Under the pieces are notes generated by a model. It was given only the letters and a program-made list of their open reading frames with translations, made no database searches and had not been told where the DNA came from. Shown piece after piece: positions 27,324 through 35,863 of a DNA stretch of 64,000 nt. The position numbers and the translations under genes are program-made. Position 1 is the stretch's first letter; every line of letters starts with the position of its first letter. The stretch comes from Oscillospiraceae bacterium (GTDB lineage: Bacteria; Bacillota; Clostridia; Oscillospirales; Acutalibacteraceae), in NCBI GenBank assembly GCA_902792905.1, contig CADBBH010000011.1:1-64000 (forward strand), written 5' to 3'.

Positions 27324-28199
27324 ATGATAAAGGCAAAACGGATTTTATGCGTTGTTCTTTCCGCCCTTGTGCTGCTGCTCCCGCTTACGCTCGTTCCTGC
27401 CTCGGCGGAGGGCGAATACGATTTTCCTTCGGGCGGCAGCCTGAATTTCCTTGTTATGGGTGATTCAATCACCGAGGGCTTCGGAGTTGAAAACAGCGAT
27501 GAGGCGGGATATGCAAGAATAGTCGCCGATACAAACGGCTATAATTACGTTAATCTCTCAAGGGTTGCGACAGATACGGAGCGCCTGATTTATCACATAG
27601 AGAATACCGACAGATTCCGCGAGGCAATCAAATGGGCGGATGTGATTCATCTCAGCATCGGCTCAAACAACTATCTTGCGAATGACAGAGTGGTGCTCAT
27701 AACAATCGGAGCGCTTCTCGGAGTTAACAACAAAGAGCTTGATGATATCGCCGAGGGAATCTATGAGGATTATCTGAAGATAATCGACCTTATCCGCGCT
27801 ATTAATCCCGACGCGAAACTGATTTTTGACAATGTCTATTGTTCATGGGAAGGACTCGGAAGGATTCCTTTCAACAAGGCGGTTGTCAGAGTGAATAACG
27901 CGCTCAACCGTGCAAAAGAGAGCAGGCCCGACGAATTTGTTATTTTTGATCTCGCAGGCGTAATCAACGGTCACGGCGAGCTTGTCGCCGCGGATTCCAC
28001 ACATCCGAACGCGAAGGGAAATGTCGAGATTGCCAAGGCAATGCTTAAATTCCTTAAGGAACTCGGTCTCGGCGAGAATACCGAACCGGTTGTCAATAAC
28101 GAAGGAATTGACTATAATTATTTCGTAGACGGTTTCGGACCGGTCGCGGGAGCTCTCATCACCGCAATCGTCAGAGTCCTGACCCTGCATTTTCAGTAA
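27324..28199 (+). CDS. Secreted SGNH/GDSL hydrolase
   Basis: A 291-residue exported esterase-type protein. The signal peptide ends near PASAEGEY. Block I is VMGDSITEGFG (Ser nucleophile), block III LSIGSNNYL gives the Gly and Asn of the oxyanion hole, and block V ADSTHPN gives the catalytic Asp/His. SGNH enzymes of this kind deacetylate or de-esterify carbohydrates or lipids. The C-terminal segment GALITAIVRVLTLHFQ is hydrophobic and ends the protein, as in the other exported proteins here. It is likely co-transcribed with the glycosyltransferase. Confidence 0.9.
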   Translation: MIKAKRILCVVLSALVLLLPLTLVPASAEGEYDFPSGGSLNFLVMGDSITEGFGVENSDEAGYARIVADTNGYNYVNLSRVATDTERLIYHIENTDRFREAIKWADVIHLSIGSNNYLANDRVVLITIGALLGVNNKELDDIAEGIYEDYLKIIDLIRAINPDAKLIFDNVYCSWEGLGRIPFNKAVVRVNNALNRAKESRPDEFVIFDLAGVINGHGELVAADSTHPNAKGNVEIAKAMLKFLKELGLGENTEPVVNNEGIDYNYFVDGFGPVAGALITAIVRVLTLHFQ

Positions 28200-28210
28200 T
28201 ATATAATTAA

Positions 28211-28241
28211 ACGGCTTGCCGCGAGGGGCAGGCCGTTGTTT
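28211..28241 (+). terminator. Rho-independent terminator
   Basis: 10-bp stem (28211-28220 with 28227-28236, one G-T pair) followed by TGTTTTG. Confidence 0.75.
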
Positions 28242-28298
28242 TGATGATATAATCATCGAAGGTTATTGATTTGCAATCGGAAACAGAGATAGATTCAG

Positions 28299-28676
28299 TT
28301 ATACATCGACTCTGTCTTTGAGGACATTTTCTATTCTTTTTTCGTTAATTATAACCGTATCGTTATCTTCCCATTCGACTTCCGCAGAATCATTACGGTA
28401 TTCCGTATATATAACTCTGTTACGGCTTATTTTTTTATCATTTCGGTGAAGTTTGCATTTAATTCCGAATGCAGTAGTTGCCCCTCCGTTAGTTCGGTAA
28501 ACAAGCACAGTGTATGTTTTTTCAGGGGAAACATATTGACCTATTAACTCCTCGCTGTAGCCGCCTCCCCCGATAATAAACAAAAAGAATGCAGCGCTTG
28601 TAAATAGTATTAAAACGGTAATAATAAGCGACAATATGGCAATAATAATACTTTTTCGGACAGTTTTTTTAGCCAT
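28299..28676 (-). CDS. Small membrane-anchored protein, DUF5412-like
   Basis: A 125-residue protein with one N-terminal membrane helix (about 9-36) and an outer or periplasm-equivalent domain. The pattern SPEKTYTVLVYRTNGGATTAFG, then a basic linker and EWEDNDTVIINEKRI, matches my memory of the DUF5412 family of Bacillota; the family name is from recall. Function is unknown. GGAGGG lies 5 bp before the ATG. Confidence 0.7.
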   Translation of the reverse strand: MAKKTVRKSIIIAILSLIITVLILFTSAAFFLFIIGGGGYSEELIGQYVSPEKTYTVLVYRTNGGATTAFGIKCKLHRNDKKISRNRVIYTEYRNDSAEVEWEDNDTVIINEKRIENVLKDRVDV

Positions 28677-28714
28677 GGTTCCCTCCGATGAGCATTGAAT
28701 TATTACCCAGTAAT

Positions 28715-29713
28715 TTACACTATCGAAGTAATCAGCGTTACAACCCAGGCGAGAGCGGAGATGATATAATCCGCAAAGTCTTTTGAGACGGGTCTCGCTT
28801 CGCCGTCAACTCCTTCAAAGAGGTCGGCGGGGATGCGGGCGGTGAAATCCTCCTCAGGCTTTTCGTAACCGAGAGCATAGAGCGTAATCGCCGCTATGTC
28901 TCTGTTTCTAGTGTCACTGTCAAGTTTTCCGCCTTTTACAACGGTCTTGCCCGCGGCGGCAACGGTAACATTTGTCTCGCGCATTGTGATTCCGCCGTGA
29001 CCGCCGTTGACAGTATGTCCGTGGTCGGCGGTAACTATAAAGAGAGCGTCTTCGAGAAGACCGTTTTCTTTCAGGCAGTCATAGACTCTGCCGAGATAGC
29101 CGTCGACTACATTAATCTGATTAATGAATTCATCGCTCTTGCTGCCGTGGCTGTGACCTTCGTGGTCAACACTGTCAAACTGAACAAAGAAAAGTTCGGG
29201 AGTATTGCCCGCATCGAAGTATTCACAGATTGCGTCGGTGAGCTTTTCGTCATCGCCGATATTGACCTTTTCAACGCCGATTTCATTTTCAACTATTCCG
29301 TGATTTATGCTGCCCCAGTTGCAGTAGGAAGCGAGGACAGCATCGGGATTTGCGCGGCGGACATAATTGAACACGGTAGGATAATCGGTATCGGCCGCTC
29401 TTTCAACGCTGCCGACAACTCCGTTGTCCATCTTTGTTTTGAAATAAGAAACGCCGGTCAGGATAGCTCCCCAGTTGGGGCCGCTGTCGGTCTTGACTTC
29501 AGCGCGAGCGGTGTAGTTTACGGCGCCGTCTTTGAAAATTCTGTCAAAATTCGGCGTGTCTGCATCCTTGATAAATCTGCCCGCGCCGTCAATTCCTATA
29601 ATGAATACGCGCTTGTATGCGCCGAATGTGCTGTCTTTGTCCTGCGCAAAACCGATTGTCAATACCGAGAGCATAAGCGCAGCTGCCATAATTACCGATA
29701 ATATTTTTTTCAT
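28715..29713 (-). CDS. Secreted alkaline-phosphatase-superfamily phosphodiesterase
   Basis: A 332-residue exported protein (signal peptide MKKILSVIMAAALMLSVLTIGFA). Metal-site motifs of the type I phosphodiesterase/nucleotide pyrophosphatase family are visible: GIDGAGRF, TDSGPNWGAILTG (nucleophile region), FDSVDHEGHSHG and VTADHGHTVNGGHGG. It should hydrolyse phosphodiesters or phosphomonoesters outside the cell. It ends in DYIISALAWVVTLITSIV, a hydrophobic tail. It follows the leucine-rich-repeat gene on the same strand, with a hairpin between them. Confidence 0.88.
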   Translation of the reverse strand: MKKILSVIMAAALMLSVLTIGFAQDKDSTFGAYKRVFIIGIDGAGRFIKDADTPNFDRIFKDGAVNYTARAEVKTDSGPNWGAILTGVSYFKTKMDNGVVGSVERAADTDYPTVFNYVRRANPDAVLASYCNWGSINHGIVENEIGVEKVNIGDDEKLTDAICEYFDAGNTPELFFVQFDSVDHEGHSHGSKSDEFINQINVVDGYLGRVYDCLKENGLLEDALFIVTADHGHTVNGGHGGITMRETNVTVAAAGKTVVKGGKLDSDTRNRDIAAITLYALGYEKPEEDFTARIPADLFEGVDGEARPVSKDFADYIISALAWVVTLITSIV

Positions 29714-29744
29714 ACTGTTGTCTCTCCGAATTTATTATTTTTTT

Positions 29745-29784
29745 GCTGCCGCAATCCGGGACTGCGGCAGCAGATAATTATCTG
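29745..29784. other. Intercistronic hairpin and palindrome without terminator T run
   Basis: A 9-bp stem GCTGCCGCA/TGCGGCAGC (29745-29753, 29763-29771) is followed by a perfect palindrome CAGATAATTATCTG (29771-29784). On the minus strand, where transcription runs, the stem is followed by A7 rather than T, so it does not look like a classic terminator. Confidence 0.55.
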
Positions 29785-32127
29785 TTATTTTATTTCATAA
29801 GTCGGAAGCAGACCGAAGAGTCCCTTGAAGAATGCTATGAGTCTGGCGAAGAATCCGGTCTTGACCTTGACGGTTATGGTTGACATCAGCGGACGGGTAT
29901 CGCTTTTGGCTACTGTTCCCGCTTTGTCAATGAGCTTGACGCTTACGGAAGTATCCTGCGTAATCTTGTCGGAAGTCCATTCAACCGTTGCAGTGCCTCC
30001 GCTTACAGGACCGCCCGTTACTCCTTCGCCGTTCTGATACAGCCAGAGTTCGTAATTGTCGGGAACGTTATATACAGATGCGACTACGTGAAGCTTGCTG
30101 CCGTATTCCGCATCGATTTCATATTTCTTGTTAAGCGAAATTTCCGAATCTTTTGTCGGGTTTATCTTTTCATAATATGCATCGAATGTCCAGTCTTTTG
30201 TTGCCGTGAAGGTGTTGCCCGGCTGATAGACTGCGCCCTGGCATCTCCAGCCTTTGAATAAGTATCCGGCTTTTTCCACGGCGGGAGCAACCGTTACGGT
30301 TTCACCTATAGCTACGTTGAGCGATTTGGCCGCGTCAACCTTGCCGTCTATACGGTATCTTATATAGCAAGGCCCGTTGAATTCCCAGGCGGCTTTCACG
30401 GTAACATTATTATTTGCCTTAATTACGGGATTATTTGATATATTACCGTCGTATGACCAGCCTTTGAATGTGTAACGATCGCGGGTCGGAGCTTCGCATG
30501 CGAAGGTGTAATCAACATCTTTCTGCTTCTTCTCTGCGAGAACTTTGGACGAAGTATTGTCTGAGAATTTGCCGCCGTTTGCGTCTGCAGTAATTGTGTA
30601 TGGACCGTTTACATTCCACACCGCGTAAAGGATTGTGTTTTGATTAAGCTTGATTGTTCCTTCCGGCAGATAATCGGGAGCAGTTGCGTTTTTATCTTTT
30701 GACCAGCCGAGGAAATCGTATTTTGTATGTGTGGGAACAGCTTTCGGCAGTTTGTAGCTCTCAACGGGGTCGTCCTTCTTGACAGGGCTTAGTCCCTCGG
30801 TGAGGGTACCGCCGTTGGCATCAAAGAGGAGATTTATCTTATCCGTCCATACTGCATACAATCTGACCGATACTTTTTTATCAAGTATATCACCGGCCTG
30901 ATAAAGGCTGGTGCTGAGAGTCGCGATTTCATCCTCTTTCAGTGACCAACCCGCAAAGTGCTTTGTGGCGTGAAGAGGGAAGACCTCATTGCCGGCGGAG
31001 TCAACGTTTTCAATCGCGTCAATCGGCTCAATGATATGATAATATGTATCTTTATGGATATGGTTCTGGTTTTCGGGAATCGTATATACCGAACCTCCGT
31101 TTATATCATAAGCGATATATTCGGTGTCTTGCGGGTCACGCATTGTATATCTTGATTTTGCCAGTGTGCTTTCATGCTTTGATAGTTCAGACCATTCATC
31201 GGGAGAACCGTTAAAATCGATAGGAGTGGTTGAACTGATTAGAGAGGTGTTAAGGAACGCATTCTCCTCGATGAGCATGACGGGATTCTCGATAGCGGTG
31301 ATATATTTGAGAGCTGTGCTGTCTGCAAAAGCGCTTTCACCGATGGTGTTGAGGTTATATGTAAATGATGTTTTTTCTATAAGACTTCCCTCAAAGGCGT
31401 GGGCACCGATAATTCTGATGTTTGAGGGGATGGTAAGCACTCTGATTGCATCATCTTCGCTCGGATCGCCTTTGATTTTGCATCCGGAAAAAGCGTATTC
31501 GCCTATTGAGGCAATCTTAGAGCTTAGCTTGATTCTCTCAAGCTTTACAGCGCCGTAAAACGCATAGTCACCGATGGCAATTATATCATCCTTTACTCTG
31601 TTTGAACTCTTTTCCGGGAAAATATATGCGGTCATCGTGCCGAAAGCCGCATGAACTATGGTCTTTCCGTCTGCGGTAAGCAGAAGACGCTTGTTGTCGC
31701 CGTCCTTGAATGACTTGTTTCCTTCAACTACAGTAAAAGAATCGATTGACGGGCTGTTGATAAATGCGCGTGCATCGATTTCCGAAACGTCTTTGCCGAC
31801 AGTTACATCCTTGAGGTTGGGAAGATCCACACCCGCGCCGCAGCTGATGTTGGCAATGCCGCTTTCAACTATAAGATGCTCAATATCTCCGGCAAATTCT
31901 TTCCAGGGAGCGTTGCCTATTGTTATCTGATTCATTTTCACCGGATCAACTGTTGTGGATGCGGTTGATCTGAAAATCAGTTCTTTCCTGCCGGTATCAA
32001 CCGTTGCGGTGACCTGAGCTCCTACACCCCAGCTTCCGCCGTCCGCACTTGCGGTCAGCGCGGTTGAGGCAAAAGTGCCGAGAACCACGGCCAGTACCAT
32101 AATTACAGCCAGAATTTTTCTTTTCAT
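29785..32127 (-). CDS. Secreted BspA-type leucine-rich-repeat and InlB B-repeat protein
   Basis: A 780-residue exported protein (signal peptide to about TASADGG). Residues about 85-330 are BspA-like leucine-rich repeats (IIAIGDYAFYGAVKLERIKL, SKIASIGEYAFSGC, RIIGAHAFEGS, NTIGESAFADS). About 330-650 hold Listeria-Bacteroides repeats (KYDFLGWSKDKNA, ILYAVW, YTFKGWSYDG). About 660-755 are an Ig-like domain. The tail is FFARLIAFFKGLFGLLPTYE plus two residues, very close to the tail of the 15.6-kb giant protein. Such proteins bind host or polysaccharide ligands at the cell surface. CGGAGGG precedes the ATG. Confidence 0.9.
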   Translation of the reverse strand: MKRKILAVIMVLAVVLGTFASTALTASADGGSWGVGAQVTATVDTGRKELIFRSTASTTVDPVKMNQITIGNAPWKEFAGDIEHLIVESGIANISCGAGVDLPNLKDVTVGKDVSEIDARAFINSPSIDSFTVVEGNKSFKDGDNKRLLLTADGKTIVHAAFGTMTAYIFPEKSSNRVKDDIIAIGDYAFYGAVKLERIKLSSKIASIGEYAFSGCKIKGDPSEDDAIRVLTIPSNIRIIGAHAFEGSLIEKTSFTYNLNTIGESAFADSTALKYITAIENPVMLIEENAFLNTSLISSTTPIDFNGSPDEWSELSKHESTLAKSRYTMRDPQDTEYIAYDINGGSVYTIPENQNHIHKDTYYHIIEPIDAIENVDSAGNEVFPLHATKHFAGWSLKEDEIATLSTSLYQAGDILDKKVSVRLYAVWTDKINLLFDANGGTLTEGLSPVKKDDPVESYKLPKAVPTHTKYDFLGWSKDKNATAPDYLPEGTIKLNQNTILYAVWNVNGPYTITADANGGKFSDNTSSKVLAEKKQKDVDYTFACEAPTRDRYTFKGWSYDGNISNNPVIKANNNVTVKAAWEFNGPCYIRYRIDGKVDAAKSLNVAIGETVTVAPAVEKAGYLFKGWRCQGAVYQPGNTFTATKDWTFDAYYEKINPTKDSEISLNKKYEIDAEYGSKLHVVASVYNVPDNYELWLYQNGEGVTGGPVSGGTATVEWTSDKITQDTSVSVKLIDKAGTVAKSDTRPLMSTITVKVKTGFFARLIAFFKGLFGLLPTYEIK

Positions 32128-32175
32128 TACGAAAGCCCTCCGTTAAAATTGTGGTATAATCGCTTATACACTATA

Positions 32176-32204
32176 ATTATACACAATATATAGTTATAAA
32201 TCAA
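32176..32204 (-). promoter_or_regulatory. Sigma-A-type promoter of the leucine-rich-repeat gene
   Basis: On the minus strand TTGATT (32204-32199) and a perfect TATAAT (32181-32176) are separated by 17 bp, 48 bp before the start codon. Confidence 0.75.
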
Positions 32205-32463
32205 GTATAAATTATAATAGCAGCCGTCTGAACAGCTGCTTTTTGTTCTCGGGAGCAAAATCAAACGGTTTTTACAAGTGTTTTTGTTAAATTCTGAAAA
32301 AATTATTATAATCAGGTACGCCTGTTTTATGCCGTGCATAAAAATATACCTTTTAAGCTGTGAAATCTGTAAAATCGCAGGAAAGAAAAACATATGAAAA
32401 CGCGAGAAAAACAGAGAAAAAGCGAGATAATGCTTTAATAATTAATTTTTTTGAAAATATTTG
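32205..32463. other. Intergenic region between divergent genes
   Basis: No gene is supported here; short open frames lack ribosome binding sites. It holds a 6-bp stem with T5 at 32219-32245 and a perfect 8-bp inverted repeat TTTTATGC-CGT-GCATAAAA at 32325-32343. Confidence 0.5.
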
Positions 32464-32490
32464 TTGACACCGTGAAAACGTTGTGATAAT
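32464..32490 (+). promoter_or_regulatory. Promoter of rplM-rpsI
   Basis: A perfect TTGACA at 32464-32469 with TGTGATAAT (32482-32490) downstream; the best -10 reading is TAATAT (17-bp spacer) or GATAAT (15 bp). The leader before rplM is about 30 nt, too short for a long autoregulatory structure. Confidence 0.65.
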
Positions 32491-32527
32491 ATATGCAGGC
32501 AATAAAAATTTATCTGGAGGAAATCTT

Positions 32528-32956
32528 ATGTCCACGTATATGCCTAAAGCGGGCGACATCACCCGTAAATGGTATGTGATCGATGCAGAGGGAAAACCCC
32601 TCGGTAAGGTTGCTGTTGAAGCTGCCAACCTTCTTCGCGGCAAAAACAAGCCCACCTTTACCCCCAACGCTGATTGCGGCGATCACGTTATCATCATCAA
32701 CGCTGAGAAAGTAGTTCTCACCGGCAAGAAACTCGAGCAGAAAAAGTATTATCATCACACCGGTTATATCGGCCATCTCAAAGAGGTCAAATACGGAACT
32801 CTTATGAAGACCAAGCCCGAATTCGCCGTTACCAAGGCGGTTAAAGGCATGATTCCCGATAACACCCTCGGCCGTCAGGCACTGACCCGTCTTCGCGTGG
32901 TTAAGGGCGCAGAGCATCCCCATGCAGCCCAGAAGCCCGAGACCTGGGAATTATAA
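32528..32956 (+). CDS. rplM: 50S ribosomal protein L13
   Basis: A 142-residue L13 of normal length with characteristic [47 protein letters not shown] and the C-terminal [17 protein letters not shown]. The ATG at 32528 is chosen over an upstream in-frame ATG because GGAGG lies 8 bp before it. It forms the usual two-gene operon with rpsI. Confidence 0.99.
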   Translation: MSTYMPKAGDITRKWYVIDAEGKPLGKVAVEAANLLRGKNKPTFTPNADCGDHVIIINAEKVVLTGKKLEQKKYYHHTGYIGHLKEVKYGTLMKTKPEFAVTKAVKGMIPDNTLGRQALTRLRVVKGAEHPHAAQKPETWEL

Positions 32957-32975
32957 GAAAGGGAGGCAATAAAGA

Positions 32976-33371
32976 ATGTACGAATCCAATTATTACTACG
33001 GCACCGGCCGCAGAAAGAGCTCAGTTGCCAGAGTCCGCGTATATCCCGGCACCGGCAAGATCACTATCAACGAAAGAGACATCGACGATTATTTCGGCCT
33101 TGAAACTCTTAAGCTCATCGTTCGTCAGCCTCTCGCAATCACCGACACCGCCGAGAAATTCGACATCGTCTGCAGAGTAGCAGGCGGCGGCGTTACCGGT
33201 CAGGCAGGCGCAATCCGCCACGGCATCGCCCGCGCTCTTCTTCAGTTTGACGCGGAGCTCCGTTCTCCTCTCAAGAAGGCAGGTCTCCTTACCAGAGACC
33301 CCAGAATGAAAGAAAGAAAGAAATACGGTCTCAAAGGCGCCCGCCGTGCGCCCCAGTTCTCAAAGAGATAA
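32976..33371 (+). CDS. rpsI: 30S ribosomal protein S9
   Basis: A 131-residue S9. The start [20 protein letters not shown] and the basic C-terminal tail ending FSKR, which reaches the ribosomal P site, are both present. GGGAGG precedes the ATG. It ends in a strong terminator and marks the right edge of the conserved chromosome segment before the accessory DNA. Confidence 0.99.
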   Translation: MYESNYYYGTGRRKSSVARVRVYPGTGKITINERDIDDYFGLETLKLIVRQPLAITDTAEKFDIVCRVAGGGVTGQAGAIRHGIARALLQFDAELRSPLKKAGLLTRDPRMKERKKYGLKGARRAPQFSKR

Positions 33372-33384
33372 AATTGCAGCAATT

Positions 33385-33412
33385 CCGGCTCCCGTTTGGG
33401 AGCCGGTTTTTT
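33385..33412 (+). terminator. Terminator of rplM-rpsI
   Basis: Perfect 9-bp stem CCGGCTCCC/GGGAGCCGG, loop GTTT, then T6. Confidence 0.95.
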
Positions 33413-33475
33413 ATGTCTGAAAGCATCTGAAAACCCTTGAAAACTTTGGGAAAGCGGCACTTTAACACTGCCGGA

Positions 33476-33545
33476 AAATTGAGACCTTTTTATACACCTG
33501 AATACACGAGATTACACGAGAATACACGCTTCGGGGTCTCAATTT
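33476..33545. repeat. Four 10-bp tandem repeats inside an 11-bp inverted repeat
   Basis: AAATTGAGACC (33476-33486) and GGTCTCAATTT (33535-33545) are perfect inverted arms. Between them lie four 10-bp units at 33491, 33501, 33511 and 33521 (TATACACCTG, AATACACGAG, ATTACACGAG, AATACACGCT). The rest of 33413-33659 has no gene but shows short CCCCA-T/CTTTTT repeats at about 33560-33620. Confidence 0.7.
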
Positions 33546-33659
33546 CAAGCCCGTTTTCACCCCATTTTCTTTTTACCCCAGTTATTTTAACCCCATTTCT
33601 TTTTATCCCAGTTCTCAATTTCAAAAGGCTTAAATCTATTGATATATAAGGATTTTGCT

Positions 33660-33715
33660 TTCAGGGATAAAAACAAAAAAATCACCCTTGAGACCTTTCG
33701 GTGCTCAAGGGCTTG
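33660..33715. repeat. Left att-like direct repeat of the island
   Basis: Matches 54601-54657 over about 56 bp, with 31 bp (33685-33715) identical. The core is a hairpin (CCCTTGAG-ACC-TTTC-GGT-G-CTCAAGGG). The right copy abuts an integrase gene, so this pair is likely attachment-site DNA. Confidence 0.75.
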
Positions 33716-33840
33716 TTGTTTATGGTATTTAGATACGATTATATCCTTTAAAGCTACACACCTACTTTATCTTTTCAATCGAATTATAATCAGAGGTATG
33801 GGCTTAAAACGCCCAACGGATTTCTCTGAGCAAAAGTAAA

Positions 33841-33867
33841 ATCCCGGTGCCTGCACGGCATCGGGAT
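33841..33867 (-). terminator. Terminator of the NADAR gene group
   Basis: An 11-bp stem (33841-33851 with 33857-33867, one G-T pair) followed on the minus strand by TTTTACTTTTG, 13 bp past the last stop codon. Confidence 0.8.
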
Positions 33868-33879
33868 TGATTTTTATGT

Positions 33880-34269
33880 TTATATGTTTCCAGGTTCTTG
33901 TGAAGCGCTTTTTCGGCGTTTTTTTCCTGTTGATTCTTCTCTTAACTGCCTGGCAAAATCGCAGACTGCATTTATAAAACCATCTATTATTTCCGTTTCG
34001 TGTTCGTGTATTCTGTCAAATAATCTGTCAAAATCTATTTTGTATGATGTTTTCTGACCGGTTAGGTTGTCTGTCAGCACTATTGTTTCCGGTATTTCGC
34101 AATATGTAATCAATCCGACTGACGTTTCGCCCTTGTTATTTCTGACCCTTATTGTGAATTTCTTGCCTTTCACATCCCAGTCAAGATTGCTTTCCAAGTA
34201 TCCTTTTTTAAAAAGTTCAACGATTGATCCTTGTATCAAAAATCTCATTGCAGCACCTTTTGACGGCAT
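33880..34269 (-). CDS. Unknown protein of the island, downstream of NADAR
   Basis: A 129-residue basic protein of unknown family. The first 75 residues are predicted strands (WDVKGKKFTIRVRNNKGETSVGLITYCEIPETIVLTD), followed by a helix (RIHEHETEIIDGFINAVCDFARQ) and a Lys/Arg-rich tail. Its start overlaps the stop of the NADAR gene by 1 bp, and GGAGG sits within that gene's end, so the two are translationally coupled. No function can be assigned. Confidence 0.7.
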   Translation of the reverse strand: MPSKGAAMRFLIQGSIVELFKKGYLESNLDWDVKGKKFTIRVRNNKGETSVGLITYCEIPETIVLTDNLTGQKTSYKIDFDRLFDRIHEHETEIIDGFINAVCDFARQLREESTGKKRRKSASQEPGNI

Positions 34270-34721
34270 TACTTTTCTTCCTCCTTTATCTCATCCCTGA
34301 TCGTCATCAGGATTTTGCCGAGCCAGTTTTTGGCTTCTTTGTTTTTGCACCTCTCGCAGGTGCAGTTGCCCCAGCGGTTGTCATGCCAGTGGTTGCCCTC
34401 TTCAAGGTAGGCGTCGCCTGTGGCGAGGAGCTTTTCCCTGAGCGCGGGATCTGCGAATTTTGCCCTGAGAATATCAAGCATTATATCATAGGCAATCTCA
34501 TCCCAGTTTGCGGGCAGGCCGGGCTCCTTCTTGCCCATGCTTTTGATTACAACAGGATTCTTTGTTTCTGTGTATTTGATTTTTGCCTCTTCTGTGGCGC
34601 ACTTCTGTGCCTGGAAGGCCGCCTCGGAGTTGGGGTAAACCAGCCCCTTATACTCAAACGGGCTTGAATAGAAATTTGAAAGGAAACCGTATTCTCCTTT
34701 GAAATCATTGATAACTGTCAT
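34269..34721 (-). CDS. NADAR-family protein (YbiA/DUF1768-like)
   Basis: A 150-residue protein of the NADAR (NAD and ADP-ribose) superfamily. Family motifs are FKGEYGFLSNFYSSPF (7-22), YPNSEAAFQAQK (29-40), a central helix bundle and the C-terminal NWLGKILMTIRDE. Some members are N-glycosidases in the riboflavin pathway and others remove ADP-ribose from guanine in DNA, acting as DarT antitoxins. Which applies here is unknown; no DarT toxin is recognisable beside it. A CxCxxC-type cluster (CTCERCKNK, about 124-132) in the C-terminal third is an unusual feature that might bind metal. Confidence 0.85.
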   Translation of the reverse strand: MTVINDFKGEYGFLSNFYSSPFEYKGLVYPNSEAAFQAQKCATEEAKIKYTETKNPVVIKSMGKKEPGLPANWDEIAYDIMLDILRAKFADPALREKLLATGDAYLEEGNHWHDNRWGNCTCERCKNKEAKNWLGKILMTIRDEIKEEEK

Positions 34722-34735
34722 ATTCTTTTCCTCCT

Positions 34736-35191
34736 TCAGTCTTCTATTTCTTCATATTCTTCTTTATACATCTGCATAAGATTATCAAACGCTTTGCTGT
34801 ATGACTCAAATGAACTCATATCTGCCTCATTGCGGCTGCCGTGAACGGAGAGCTCAAGCGGCATTGAGATCTTGTAATATCCCCTGCTGAACTGATTCTC
34901 TATAACCCAGCATAGACTCTCTGCAAAGGACTGACAGACCGTGAACTCTGCCTCTGTGTTACCATTGGGCACATCTGTGCAGAACTGATATTTGCAAATA
35001 AAGCGGAAAATGGGGAGATCCTCACGCAAAACAGAGTTGTAATCCCTGCTCTGCCTGAAATACTCAAATGTATCATACACCAGAGTTTTGAATTCTTCAA
35101 TATCTGTTTTTTCATAGTAAAGGTTCTCTGCAATGCTTTCCCACTTGTCATACAGAATTTCTCTTTGAGAGGGAACATAAGCTCCTTTCAT
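34736..35191 (-). CDS. Unknown small protein of the island
   Basis: A 151-residue acidic protein that I do not recognise. The start at 35191 (MKGAYVPSQREI) is supported by AAAGGAG; an ATG at 35281 is less likely. The sequence is mostly helical (YDKWESIAENLYYEKTDIEE and on) and ends in an acidic MQMYKEEYEEIED. It is the first gene of the minus-strand trio with NADAR and the 33880 gene (15-bp gap). Confidence 0.65.
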   Translation of the reverse strand: MKGAYVPSQREILYDKWESIAENLYYEKTDIEEFKTLVYDTFEYFRQSRDYNSVLREDLPIFRFICKYQFCTDVPNGNTEAEFTVCQSFAESLCWVIENQFSRGYYKISMPLELSVHGSRNEADMSSFESYSKAFDNLMQMYKEEYEEIED

Positions 35192-35336
35192 ATCAATCAC
35201 TCCTTTAAGAATATTTGCCTCACGGCCTGTCTGAATTATACAAAAGCTGATGGCACGAAATCGGGACATAACCTTTGTCATAATAACAGCGAATCAAGAT
35301 GATAAATTACTGAATAACGGAAAGGGATAAGCGATT

Positions 35337-35849
35337 ATGAGCGTTCAGAAAGGTATTGGTATGAAGAAAAAGATTAAAGACTTCATAGATTTCATTGCGG
35401 TGCTTCCGTCAAATATAAATGATAAGATTCGGGATATCCGACTGAATCATATGAATCTCGGTAAACTCGTCAGGCGGAAAGACGGTTTGTTCAGTATCAA
35501 AAACATATCGTGGGATATATGCTGGCAGACTGACAGAGTGCTTGCAATAATAATCCGTGATTATCTCAGACAGTATATAAAAGAATCACCTGCTATAGGC
35601 AACTGTGTGATATCGGATAACCCGGAAGGATTAAGCTATATAGAAGCTGTCCAATCTGATGAAAAAGAAAAAATATTTGCCGCTCGCTGGCAGGATCTTG
35701 TGAACAGTGTTGCCGATGAGTTTGATAAGCTCAGCTGTCTGATTGAAAACTATTCCCATAATAATCCGGATGCAGATAAAGAAATTGGAGAGCTTACTGC
35801 GAAAGCATTTAAGGATCTGACATATATATTCAATGATTTATGCTGGTAA
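35337..35849 (+). CDS. Unknown helical protein of the island
   Basis: A 170-residue protein with no family that I recognise. A basic N terminus (MKKKIKDFIDF) is followed by predicted helices, and the end (RWQDLVNSVADEFDKLSCLI) resembles small helical bundle proteins. Start 35337 has AAAGGGAT upstream; 35361 is an alternative. It is the first plus-strand gene of the long island transcript set. Confidence 0.6.
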   Translation: MSVQKGIGMKKKIKDFIDFIAVLPSNINDKIRDIRLNHMNLGKLVRRKDGLFSIKNISWDICWQTDRVLAIIIRDYLRQYIKESPAIGNCVISDNPEGLSYIEAVQSDEKEKIFAARWQDLVNSVADEFDKLSCLIENYSHNNPDADKEIGELTAKAFKDLTYIFNDLCW

Positions 35850-35863
35850 GAATGTTTGCGGAT

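Noticed and set aside
32127-32393. A possible small gene on the minus strand between rplM and the leucine-rich-repeat gene
   Set aside because: No ribosome binding site, no coding-like composition, and it covers the promoter of the adjacent gene.
32528-32956. L13 leader RNA regulation
   Set aside because: The distance from the -10 box to the start is only about 35 nt, too short for the known leader structure.
33491-33530. Short tandem repeats that might look like a CRISPR array
   Set aside because: The units are only 10 bp with no spacers, and there are no cas genes nearby.
33685-33711. Left att-like hairpin as an ordinary terminator of the minus-strand genes
   Set aside because: A good terminator already lies at 33841-33867 right after those genes, and the near-perfect match to the repeat beside the integrase is better explained as att DNA.
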